Positions 1-8,292 of a stretch of DNA of 13,856 nt are shown here, piece after piece. The stretch covers positions 1 through 13,856 of the forward strand of contig JAOXYB010035728.1 in assembly GCA_028565635.1 (NCBI GenBank), given 5' to 3'. The position numbers and the translations under genes are program-made. A model generated the notes under the pieces. That model ran no database searches. It worked only from the letters and a program-made list of their open reading frames with translations, and had not been told where the DNA came from. The DNA comes from Phoronis ovalis. Taxonomy: Eukaryota > Phoronida > Phoronidae. Position 1 is the first letter of the stretch, and every line of letters begins with the position of its first letter.

Positions 1-233
1 ATCTGCTATCTGTTATCTGCTAACTTGACGTTTTCATCTGCTATCTGCTATCTGCTATCTGCTAACTTGACGTTGCTCGTTTTCATCTGCTATCTGCTAT
101 CTGCTAACTTCACGTTTTCATCTGCTGTCTGCTATCTGTTATCTGCTAACTTCACGTTTTCATCTGCTATCTGCTATCTGCTAACTTGACGTTTTCATCT
201 TATATCTGCTATCTGCTATCTGCTAACTTGACG
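1..233. repeat. Higher-order tandem array of a 7-bp unit
   Basis: The stretch is built from runs of two to four copies of the 7-mer ATCTGCT (variants ATCTGTT, GTCTGCT), each run closed by AACTTGACGTTTTC or AACTTCACGTTTTC. This gives a higher-order period of about 35-55 bp that varies with the number of 7-mers. One copy has an inserted GCTCG and another an inserted TAT. The array is already under way at base 1, so its true left edge is outside the window. It stops abruptly at ACGT just before 235. It is a minisatellite; no coding role is evident. Confidence 0.95.
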
Positions 234-234
234 T

Positions 235-693
235 ATGCCCTGGCAACCGTTTTCACGAAAATTTATTAGAAAAAATTTACCATATCGCTTACATCGTTCT
301 CTAGGTATGGCCGAATATGATATATGGTTCAACAATAACCATAGGTGTTGCGCTATTGTCGTGCAATACTGTACTACTGTGCGCTATATCGTATATATTA
401 AATTCCAGATAGAGCCAGCTGACACTGACGAGGTTTTTCTTGCTTCACTGAGCGACGATCCCTTTTTGAAGGATACCCGAAAAAAAGGTAATGCCTCACT
501 AACAATTTAATGGCTGGTATTTCAGCTGTTTTTAACAATCACGCACAGGAGTGTTAACGCAAGAAATATAAACCCCTCGTAATTTTTAGTAAATATGGGG
601 CTGATACGGCAGACAGTTGCATGGGATGACTGTTTGACGCATTTTGATATGGAACAGGATATCTTTACCGACGCCTTCTGTGGAACAGCATAA
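235..693 (+). CDS. Doubtful two-exon open frame, unknown product
   Basis: I do not recognise this protein. An ATG at 235, right at the edge of the tandem array, opens a frame that would run to a stop at 508-510 (91 codons). At 487/488 there is a possible donor (AAAG|GTAATG), and at 588-589 a possible acceptor (TTTTTAG). Splicing there removes 102 bp and joins phase 1 to phase 1, continuing in frame through ATGGGGCTG to a TAA at 691-693, about 118 residues in all. The second half of exon 1 is acidic (ADTDEVFLASLSDDPF), and the second exon reads like protein (WDDCLTHFDMEQD). No domain, signal peptide or membrane segment is visible. Open frames of this size are expected by chance in AT-rich DNA, and a matching phase has a one-in-three chance, so the call is weak. 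Confidence 0.22.
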
Positions 694-1436
694 AGGGTTG
701 GTTTATGGGGGCCTAGTCAAGAGGTCCGTCTGAAATGAATAGCATGGGATAAAATGGTGTATAATATTACATAACACCAATATTATTTTAGATGAACATA
801 CAATTAAGTTTTACGATAAACCTTTAGAGTAATTAGTCAGATAAAGTGTAACAGTCCAATAATGTAGATCACATTACAGACACACAGTATGTGTTCGTGT
901 TTTCGGCATAGTTGATTTAGAGTTGGTTCGAATAATCCACAAACTTACGGGCTTCGACTTGCTATCGAAATAATAATAAAAATAGCGATCAGCAGTCCTT
1001 GAAACTGTTCCGTAAACATAGATATTAAATTATATTTGATATGGGTTATAGTAACGAGTGGAATTTGGAACTGACCGATTTTGAAGGAGAAGAAAGTTCA
1101 TTAAAACAAGATGAAAAAGGGATAGTAATACATTTGCAGTCACTGGTCTTGAATCCAAACGTTCCCAGAACTCCACGTTTTGACAACAAATGGCGTAAAC
1201 ATTAACAAAACAATGCATGCTGGGAATGTTTTGTGTTCGAAACTAGTAGCTTCACCAAATGCATGTAAATAGTGTATTTTTACGTGATAACATGGAGTGT
1301 AAATTTTTTGAAGTTTATCGTTTTTTTTATTCATAATGTTTTCAGGATCGAAGCGTAATTGCTGGGGTGAAACATGTTGGTAAGAAGTTTTAACTAACAA
1401 AGAGAATGAACGAATGACGACTTTGGTAATTATTAC
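694..1436. other. Non-coding stretch without a supportable gene
   Basis: I see AT-rich unique sequence with no convincing gene. Open frames of 62 and 110 codons exist on the minus strand (1030-1218 and 1140-1472). The longer one starts inside the terminal inverted repeat of the downstream element and shows no domain. The bases 1429-1436 form the left target duplication of element A. Confidence 0.6.
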
Positions 1437-1764
1437 CCGGATGGAGCAGTCAATATGAAAGTGGGTACCCATGTTCCAACATGGCTATTAACAAAAGCCC
1501 CTAACGAAGTGAAATTCTGCAAAAATTACATCCCTAAGGAAGTGAGTTTTTTTGTTGAAAAAATGCACCCCTAAGGAAATGAATTTTGGGAAAAACATCC
1601 CTAAGGAAGTGTCACACTTCCAAAAAAACACCCCCTTTTCGTGATTTTAGCCAAAAAACAGACCCTAAGCGCGTAACGCGCCGGCTGTTCGAAAAACATG
1701 TCATTTCACGCGAAATTGTGTTGGAACATGCGTACCAGCTTTCATTTTGACTTACCCCCCCGGG
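1437..1764. mobile_element. Element A: MITE with CCCGGG-type TIRs
   Basis: This is a 328-bp non-autonomous DNA-transposon-like unit. The left arm (1437-1481) begins CCGGATGGAGCAGTCAATAT and ends ATGTTCCAACA. The right arm (1719-1764) begins TGTTGGAACATGCGTACC and ends TTGACTTACCCCCCCGGG. Its reverse complement matches the left arm with scattered mismatches over about 45 bp. The element is flanked by ATTATTAC (1429-1436) and AGTATTAC (1765-1772), which match at 7 of 8 positions, as an aged 8-bp target-site duplication would. It has no coding capacity. An 8-bp duplication fits hAT-like transposases, but the superfamily cannot be settled from the ends alone. Confidence 0.8.
1499..1670. repeat. 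Internal tandem repeat of element A
   Basis: CCCTAAGGAAGTGA-like units begin at about 1499 (CCCTAACGAAGTGA), 1532, 1569 and 1599. The spacings are 33, 37 and 30 bp, and a decayed copy lies near 1663 (CCCTAAGCGCG). Each unit continues with a T- or A-rich spacer. The array fills most of the space between the two terminal inverted repeats, so the element consists of little more than ends plus a minisatellite. Confidence 0.75.
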
Positions 1765-1772
1765 AGTATTAC

Positions 1773-2500
1773 ATCTTATCTTTGTAAAATTGTTTTAAAT
1801 ACTGGCTGGTTAATTAAGTAGCTATCAACGATTCAACGTTCGTTCTGGTTCGTTTAATATTGTAACATAATAATATAGTCACAGTAACTATAAGAGCAGT
1901 TCACCAGAATTGATCATAATTTGATTCTACTTCCTTTTATTTTGCAGCAGTCATCTACTCTAAAATATGGTGAATATCACAAGAAGAACAGAACACAGTT
2001 GTGTCAAACCATGCAATGGCAATACATGTTTTTGTAATACTGAAGTGTTATTATATTCTGGCAAAAGAACAGTAGGTTTCCTGCATCTTCTCCTACTTTT
2101 ATTGTAGATGACTACACTATGATTATTTGCATCTCGAATAATTGTTGTCTTCTGAAAGCAGTTTTTTTTTTTCAGTATTTATTCTTCTCTACCCTCAGCA
2201 AACTTAGTTACGTCAAAACCCAACTGTCAAGGCTACAGTACCTACCCTGAATCTCACTGCACGTATGAAGGTCTAGCAAAGCTACCTCTGACGGAAGTAC
2301 CAAACTAATCAATTATTGTTATATCACGGAAAATGCCTCTAATTTTAGTAGTTGTCCTGTTTTTTCACTCACTGGTTCATAATACTATAGAAACTGATGA
2401 TTTTTTTTCTAGTATTAAGACGGTAGGAAAGAATGAAACAATATGTAGAGTCAGCGACGTAAACATGACATGATTTACAGACGGCTGTATATGAGGGCTA
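1773..2500. other. AT-rich stretch with three short protein-like frames
   Basis: No gene is supported, but three short frames look somewhat protein-like. At 1967-2107 there is a 46-codon frame with the cysteine pattern of SCVKPCNGNTCFCN and a leucine-rich end. At 2176-2308 a T-rich acceptor (TTTTTTTTTTTCAG) precedes an open frame containing NCQGYSTYPESHCTYEG and ending in TAA. At 2333-2473 there is a 46-codon frame with a signal-peptide-like start (MPLILVVVLFFHSLVHN) and two N-glycosylation sequons. They do not join in one consistent splicing phase. T-rich DNA produces hydrophobic frames by chance, so I do not call them genes. Confidence 0.3.
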
Positions 2501-2509
2501 TAAGGGAGT

Positions 2510-2725
2510 TTTAGCGAGCAGGGAGCATTGGAGTCTGTTAAGTGCGAGCAACGAGCATTATGTTTTAGCGATTTTTTTAAATTAACTTACCGCGATTCTT
2601 TTTTTGTAAGTCTTTTTTGCTTTTTTTTAGTTACCTTTTTTGGTTGTATTTCTCTTGCTAAGTGCGAGCAGCGAATTGCCATTTTTTAACTGCGAGCATT
2701 TCACCCTGGTGGTGCCTGCACCAGG
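2510..2725. repeat. Dispersed GCGAGCA repeats ending in a hairpin
   Basis: The motif GCGAGCA recurs in AGCGAGCAGGGAGCATT, AGTGCGAGCAACGAGCATT, AGTGCGAGCAGCGAATTG and ACTGCGAGCATTTC, either side of a T-rich core. Directly after the last copy is a perfect 7-bp hairpin: CCTGGTG (2705-2711), a 7-base loop, and CACCAGG (2719-2725). This may be a decayed short repetitive element, but I could not define terminal repeats or a target duplication. Confidence 0.45.
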
Positions 2726-2726
2726 C

Positions 2727-3035
2727 TATAATTTCTACCAGTTACAATGATAATGATTATCGTTTAATTACGATCATGGTGGTATTATAAAAACTACTTA
2801 AAAGTTGATTTGACATCATCAATTAACCCGATTCTGGGCTGACTTGAAATTTATGGAGGTATATAAAATAGTTCAAATGATATTATAATTTCTACTAATT
2901 ACAATGGTAATAAAAACAAACCTATTTAAGCATTTAATGTACTATCATTTATTAACCTTAATCGATGTTTAATTACCATAAGGGTAAGATTTAAATAATA
3001 TGATCTTGCCATCATTAATTAAATTGATTATTGCT
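2727..3035. repeat. Diverged direct duplication, two units
   Basis: TATAATTTCTACCAGTTACA (2727) recurs as TATAATTTCTACTAATTACA (2884), both followed by ATG(A/G)TAAT. Further on, GACATCATCAATTAA (about 2812) recurs as GCCATCATTAATTAA (about 3008). The two units are about 155-195 bp apart and differ by indels. This looks like an old tandem duplication of an AT-rich segment. No coding frame is evident in either copy. Confidence 0.4.
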
Positions 3036-3336
3036 TCATTGTCATAGTTTGTTTCTGTAAATGTTGATGTAGATTGGGAAAAAATAGTATTTGCTTGCAG
3101 GAGTCTCCCCCTATGAGCCCATAGTCAATGTCATGATGAGCTGTTATTTAACAGATTAGTTTTTTCTCCTGATTGCCAGGATAATTGGTAGGATATTGGT
3201 GGTTATTTTGTTACTTGGATTCCTTCTGTTGGAGGGGAAATTAATTGGATAAGAATTAAAGATATATGAGTCATGGAATTTGCAAATATTTGAGAACAAT
3301 ATTTTTTTGCACTCTGAGACATAAATAGGTCAAAGG

Positions 3337-3549
3337 GGCACCACCTATGTGTGGGAGTTCTGTTGTGGTCGAAGGTTTTGGTGGAAATTGTTTGTCAAGA
3401 ATTTCATGTATGGTTCCTCTGATGGTGAACAATAAGTCTATGTTGATAATATTGAAGATTTTTTCATGTCCAAATATGATGAAAATTGCATTGAAAGCTA
3501 TTCAATGGAAGATGTAACACTGGTTTCATCTCAGATAAACGTAATGTGA
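3337..3549 (+). pseudogene. Decayed coding-like stretch, origin unknown
   Basis: In one frame this segment reads as about 70 codons of protein-like sequence interrupted by one TAA (3433-3435) and closed by TGA (3547-3549). It contains YVWEFCCGRRFWWKLFVKNF before the stop and VYVDNIEDFFMSKYDENC after it. A second protein-like patch lies just upstream in another frame (3192-3266, including GGYFVTWIPSVGGEINWIRI). Together they could be the remains of a retrotransposon or a dead exon. I recognise no family, and chance cannot be excluded. Confidence 0.25.
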
Positions 3550-5360
3550 GCGTGAAATTACAAAATAAAGCTATGTTATGTACTGGTTTCTCTTTTTTAA
3601 CAATAATTATGCTTTCTTATTGTGGCCATGGGCAACGCTTAGCATATTATTCAATATTTCTATTATTTTTTTTTTTTTTTTTAAATAACGAAAAAAGAAC
3701 CAGTTCCTTATTGATTTAAAATTGAGTGTCTTATTGCGATGGAATTCAACCTGACGTAACGATTAAGCAGTTTACAGAATTACAACTTTTCTACTGTGAA
3801 TATTATCCACAATAGAACGTAGTATCTAATCTATCCGATGTGTATGATTCATAATTATAAAAAGCTGTCATGTAATTGTTTTACAAAAGTACGTGTCTCT
3901 ATGGTGGTTTAAGGGAGATTCGGGTTTTAACAGTTCACAAGACACCCCTAAGTTGACTTTATGATCTTTCTTAAAAAGTCGTAACCTGACCACCAATTTA
4001 AAATTCTATTATAATTCTATTATGTAATAATAGAAGTTTGATAATGGCCCCAGAAAACAAAATCTAGCCTCCATATGTGTTTCTGAAACATATTACTAAT
4101 AGAAAGTACTTACAGGCTTACGTTGCTGCAACGCGTAAACTGAATCAAAAGCGATCAAATCAATCAAAGTACACAATAACTACACCTGTTACAGACTCAT
4201 AGGGGACACACACGTCACATAATCAGCAAGTGAAGGCATTTTCCAGATAGATACATAGTCTATCTATAAGGGCAGATTGGATTTCCGCCGGCCACTCAGG
4301 TCAGTAGTAATAGTAAAACTTGCATTACTATAGCTAAAAAAAGCTGACCGTGCTGCATGGAAGCAGTGCGTCAACCTTAAATTAATGATTTTTTCCTCCT
4401 TGTCGCTGGCTTTTTTGTTTGTTTTTGTTTGAAAGGGAAACACTGTGCAAGAGATTGAAACTAATATTAGCTTTTTAAAATAAAATAAACCAAAATTTGA
4501 AAGGATTATTTGAGCTAGGGCAAAGCTAGGAATTTTGTCAGTTGTGAGGTTGTATTTTTCCGGGCGTAGTCTACATAGTGGAATAGCAAAAAATGTTGGT
4601 GGTCATGTCCACTGCGCGAAAAATTAGCTTGGAGTAGAATACATAATAATCTACAGTTCTTAACAGGAAATTTTCTTCGCGCAATGTTTGTGAATTTTTT
4701 ATAATGGTTTAAGTTACATTAAATTACTGTAGAAGTGGATGGGAAAATCAACTGTGTTCTTATACCTGTGTTCTTATAGAGGGCACTGTATGATAAGATG
4801 ACATATTTTGCATCATTTCCGAAAGACTGGAAATATTGAGTCAAGTTGAAACCAAAACTATCTTTACTATTTTAAAATATGTATTTGAGATCAATTAATT
4901 TGCAACTTTTCGAGTTTTTTCTTTTCAATACGTAAATCAATGTAAACAATCTTTGCTCATAGTCATAATCAGGTTTTTATAATACAAAATATGTTTAAAG
5001 CCAGGATTATGAGAGCGCAGCATTAATTCACACCCCGTCGGTTATATATAAAGGGAAAATGAAAGAGTTCGACATTAAATAAACATATTATCAATTCTCG
5101 CTAGTTTCTGAGACTAGATAATTTGTATCCTTGTTCGTCCTAGTTTTTAAAATGTTTCCAATTTTCGCCACCAAAACCAACTGGATTTTGAGCTAAACCT
5201 ATCTTTTTAAATGCTGATATGCGAGTACTTGATCCGGAAGTAAAAATAGTACGTGTGTGTTAATCAATCACCATTTCGCTATGCCTTCAAAGGAACTATT
5301 TAGTGTAATGCAACTTTATTGACACTGGTGTTTCCGCTAGGTGTCCCATACGTCCCATGT
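3550..5360. other. Long non-coding stretch with minor repeats only
   Basis: I see no gene here. Small structures are a pure T run at 3666-3682, a hairpin with arms AGATAGA (4245-4251) and TCTATCT (4259-4265), and an inverted pair CATAATC (4964-4970) and GATTATG (5005-5011). There is also an exact 14-bp tandem doubling of CTGTGTTCTTATAC/G at 4752-4779. Stops are frequent in all frames. Confidence 0.6.
4752..4779. repeat. 14-bp exact tandem doubling
   Basis: CTGTGTTCTTATA occurs twice with a period of 14 bp (starts at 4752 and 4766). It looks like a recent slippage duplication in otherwise unique sequence. Confidence 0.85.
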
Positions 5361-5748
5361 GGCCTAAGTACACCATTAGACTCCCAACATTCCCGGAACT
5401 ATTATCTATTCATAATGTGAGCGTGCACTAGCTCTTTCATACACTACCAGTTAATTTTTCGTGCAGTCTTGACCATACTGATTTTGAGAAAATCGCGTTA
5501 GAACAAAATCAACCCATGAATCGCACTGTTCCTGTGGCAAATAGGCCCGAATTCAAATTCCGATTTTTAAAAAATTGTAATGATCTCTGGAATTGTATTG
5601 CATTAGTCAGAAAGTACAACATGTTGACAATACAAAACACCTGAAATTAAAACACCACGCCCCCAAAAAAGAAAAAAATACGTGTATTAATATGCCGGTA
5701 CGAAATTTGTAGTGTCAACAAAGCCTCGTGCTATGGTGTACTTAGGCC
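5361..5748. repeat. 388-bp unit bounded by a perfect 16-bp inverted repeat
   Basis: GGCCTAAGTACACCAT at 5361-5376 is repeated exactly as its reverse complement, ATGGTGTACTTAGGCC, at 5733-5748. The 356 bp between the arms has no coding frame. A second inverted pair, TTGACACT (about 5319) and AGTGTCAA (5711-5718), lies nearby but in the wrong nesting order. The flanks (CCCATGT on the left, AGGTCAG on the right) do not form a target duplication. The size suits a MITE, but without a duplication it may be a rearranged or truncated element. Confidence 0.5.
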
Positions 5749-5920
5749 AGGTCAGGTATTTTGTTAAAGGAGACATTTAAAATCTAGTTGCTAAGGAAGT
5801 ACACTACAGTAGAAAGTCCCATCCAACGCAACGTAAAATTAATGAGTTCAAATATTTGTGTTAAAAAAACCTATACGCTGAGCGCCAATTACTTTATCGA
5901 TCCACTTGCATCACACACAA

Positions 5921-5960
<40 letters not shown>

Positions 5961-6710
5961 CTTAGGAAAACCGTTCCATTTACCACCCAACAACGTACGT
6001 ACAGTTTTGGAGATATTTGGCAAAAACTGAACCCCCGTGGAGATTTCTCCAATCGGAACCTGGAGCTACTTGAACTTGACTTCCAGTGCGCGAACTGTTA
6101 CAAGGTCATGTGATGCGTCCCGAGATTTTCATTAATTTCACAAGAAACAGTTACAATTCCTGTTGAAAAATAGTTTATACATTTTAACTATAGTCTAGTG
6201 GGTCGCTATCTATATCTAGCGACACACACCTCTACACCCTACAGATTCTTTTTTTAGGAACTATATATCCAAGACCAGCACAGCTCAAGCTTACTGTGCT
6301 GTGCTTCGTTAACGATCACGAGATACCCGGGAAACCCCGAGTGGCAAACTTCCGTAATTTTTTAGTCTAATAAGAGTTATTTCTATTCTTAATCTAAAGC
6401 AGGGGTTAGACACTTGTATTTTAGCTTGTAGTACATAAGAGGAAGCTCGAAACTTTGTGTATTCGCCCGGGGTATTCGCGTTAAGAGTTCCTATAGGGAC
6501 CCTGTACTTGTAGAAGTTAGGCGCCAGCATTTCAGTTTGTGTGTTGTAGCTGAGAGGAAAATCGAAAATGTGGATCAATTGTGAGGTTTGTGCATAATCT
6601 AATGCGTTAAAGTTGTTGACAATAGACCGCTAAAAACAGTTACATGTAGAATTTTACTGAGTTCACTTAATAAGAACCTTGAGAAAATTTAGCATGGATT
6701 CAAAAATTAC
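5749..6710. other. Non-coding stretch holding a CA microsatellite and hairpins
   Basis: No supportable gene. Apart from the microsatellite there are two neat hairpins. One is GTCGCTA (6202-6208) with TAGCGAC (6217-6223). The other is AGCACAG (6277-6283) with CTGTGCT (6294-6300). An 89-codon open frame lies on the minus strand at 6309-6578. It has no motif I recognise, and I leave it uncalled. The last bases are the left flank of the nested transposon block. Confidence 0.5.
5922..5959. repeat. (CA)19 microsatellite
   Basis: Nineteen uninterrupted CA dinucleotides, preceded by an imperfect CACACACAAC. It is a typical animal dinucleotide microsatellite and likely to vary in length between individuals. 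Confidence 0.98.
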
Positions 6711-7231
6711 GGATTGACCCCGGGGTGGGTACTTCACAAAATTTTGGGTAGGTGCGGTATGTGGCAAAGGCAAAACCGGATCCTCTCAGGGCCGTCAGCA
6801 GTCTGAATAAATCCATCCGTTAGTGTTCCGTATCCACTCCACTAACGTCTGGGCTTAACCCGCTTAACAATAGTCAATTTTTGTTATATTCTATTAATTT
6901 AGCTTTTGCAAACCGAGATAAGCCTTTCGCTCTGCGTGATCCATCGTTGCCTACCACGCCTATTCTATCATTATGACTCATTTTGAATAGGTATTGTCGG
7001 GGAGCTTGCTTTTTGCTTAGCGGGACTATATATAAACTCTGACAGCACAGTATGTATGTGATTGATTCCCTACCCCGTTTAGTCTACTATTACACCAATT
7101 AGTGGTACCTGAAATTTAATTGGTGTCAAGACTTTCGTGACACTTTATATAAAAAAGGGATTATCGTTCTTCTGCTTTTCGAGATCATAAACAAAAATTT
7201 ACTATACTTAAGACCAGATGTTAGTTGAGAA

Positions 7232-7628
7232 CCCGGGGGTGGTACTCAAGGTATTTTTTGGTGGGGGTGTGCAGCCCAGTTGAAAATTTTGGATTTGGAT
7301 TGTATACTTCTTACGGTATTTTTTTGGATTGCTACCGTAAAGAAATTCAAAAATTTGGATTGTTACCAGCAGCTTACAGCAAATAATTTGGATTAATTTT
7401 AGGTTTGTATCCATAAAACGATTTTTTGAATTTGGTTTGTATCGGTCAGTTTGCGTAAAAATGGATTAATTTTAAAATTTTGGATTGCTACCCGTATGTT
7501 ACACAAAATTTGGATTGCTACCCTTATATTTCCAAAAATTTGGACTGGGTTTGCTACCGCAAGCTAAAATTTTGGATTGGGTTCGGCGGCACATCCCCGT
7601 AGTCAAAAAACCTTGAGTACCCCCCGGG
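7232..7628. mobile_element. Element E: innermost MITE with CCCGGG-type TIRs
   Basis: The left arm (7232-7272) reads CCCGGGGGTGGTACTCAAGG and then GTATTTTTTGGTGGGGGTGTGC. The reverse complement of the right arm (7589-7628) reads CCCGGGGGGTACTCAAGG and then TTTTTTGACTACGGGGATGTGC, so about 40 bp match with small indels. GTTGAGAA flanks the element exactly on both sides (7224-7231 and 7629-7636), giving an 8-bp target duplication. The unit is 397 bp and non-coding. It lies only two bases inside the right TIR of element D. Its well-kept duplication agrees with its being the youngest layer. Confidence 0.88.
7275..7585. repeat. Internal tandem repeat of element E
   Basis: About nine degenerate copies of AAAATTTGGATTGCTACC fill the space between the arms, for example near 7319, 7350, 7382, 7424, 7466, 7504, 7534 and 7565. 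Each is followed by a variable spacer of 10-25 bp such as CGTATGTTACAC or CTTATATTTCC. Variants replace GATTGCTACC with GATTGTTACC, GGTTTGTATC or GATTGGGTTC. The plan (CCCGGG ends around a minisatellite) parallels that of element A, although the unit sequences differ. Confidence 0.8.
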
Positions 7629-8292
7629 GTTGAGAAGGTACGGAACACTAACGGATGGATTTATTCATACTGGGCCGTCAGACCATTCTTCAAAAGGGGG
7701 GTGCGTTTGTGGTGTTTTAGAATTACCGATTTCAGAAAATATCAGTTCAGTAATCGAAAAGGTCGCTGTAACGTCTCCCTGTTGCCAGAAAAATTGATAA
7801 GCAAAAAAAAATTCAACTGTTATTGTAACAATGCGCCAGAATACGTGCAATGCAAAAGAAAAAAAGTCTTCCTATTCCAAAGGGGGAGGTGAGCAAAAGG
7901 GGGGTGCGTTACCATTTCGAAAGGGGATGCATTAACATTACATTAATGGTCCTCCCATATTTAAAAAGCGGGGTGCTTTATCATTATATATGCTCCTCCC
8001 ATTTCAACGCACCCCCCCCCATCTGACGAGCCTAGGATCCTCTTCATTATTTTTCCTTGCAGAAAACATTTAGCTTAATTTTTCTTTTTTTTTTTTGCTA
8101 AGAAACTGATTGCTATTAAGTCTATGTGTATTAATATATTGGAAGACCGGTTTATTTTAGTCAAAAATCAGATCAACTCCGATTATTTATTTAAAAATGG
8201 ATCCTCTCCGCTAAGTTGGTTAAAAAAACCGATGGAATCCACTAAAATGGCATATCCCTCCCTATATACTGAGTTCCCCCCGGGATTGATTT

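Larger units (their letters stand above)
6799..7672. mobile_element. Element D: MITE inserted in element C
   Basis: Terminal inverted repeats of 34 bp with one mismatch bound this element. The left (6799-6832) starts CAGTCTGAATAAATCCATCC and the right (7639-7672) ends GGATGGATTTATTCATACTG. GGCCGTCAG occurs on both sides (6790-6798 and 7673-7681), a 9-bp target duplication taken from the end of element C. Subtracting the inserted element E and its duplication leaves 469 bp. The interior has no coding frame but does contain a 9-bp stem, ACACCAATT (7092-7100) with AATTGGTGT (7118-7126). It must be younger than element C because it interrupts C's left arm. Confidence 0.88.
6787..8034. mobile_element. 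Element C: MITE split by element D
   Basis: The outer ends are CAGGGCCGTCAG (6787-6798, continuing after the inserted element D as ACCATTCTTC from 7682) and, in reverse complement, TAGGCTCGTCAGATGGG (ending 8034). Both arms then share a GGGGGGTGCGTT block. A perfect 9-bp direct repeat, GGATCCTCT, flanks the unit (6778-6786 and 8035-8043) and is its target duplication. Without element D and its duplication the element is 365 bp. Its interior repeats AAAAGGGGGGTGCGTT at about 7691 and 7896, and CTCCTCCCAT-type blocks at about 7950 and 7993. The CAGGG/TAGG ends and the 8-9-bp duplication suggest a hAT- or Mutator-like origin; this is inference. Confidence 0.75.
6718..8281. mobile_element. Element B: outermost, degenerate CCCGGG-type MITE
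   Basis: The left end reads CCCCGGGGTGGGTACTTC followed by GGTAGGTGCGGTATGTGGCA. The right end, in reverse complement, reads GGGGGGAACTCAG followed by GGGAGGGATATGCCA, so the arms match in blocks over about 45 bp. GGATTGA lies directly left of the element (6711-6717) and recurs at 8283-8289, a candidate target duplication. Removing the elements inserted inside it leaves about 307 bp, a usual MITE size. The ends resemble those of elements A and E. The arms are weaker than those of the inner elements, as expected for the oldest layer, so the exact ends are uncertain by a few bases. Confidence 0.5.

Noticed and set aside
1140-1472. 110-codon open frame on the minus strand
   Set aside because: It begins inside the left TIR of element A, shows no domain, and has no splice or composition support.
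1499-1670. CCCTAA-containing units as interstitial telomere repeats
   Set aside because: CCCTAA is only part of a 30-37-bp unit and never occurs in tandem as a hexamer.
5788-6030. 80-codon open frame containing a Thr-His run
   Set aside because: The Thr-His run is the CA microsatellite read in frame, and the flanks show no coding signs.
6309-6578. 89-codon open frame on the minus strand
   Set aside because: No recognisable motif, and the length is within chance for this base composition. It cannot be ruled out as a decayed exon, but nothing supports it.
7208-7414. 68-codon minus-strand frame, and the paired frames at 7665-7892
   Set aside because: They lie inside the TIRs and tandem arrays of elements E and C and do not encode a recognisable transposase.
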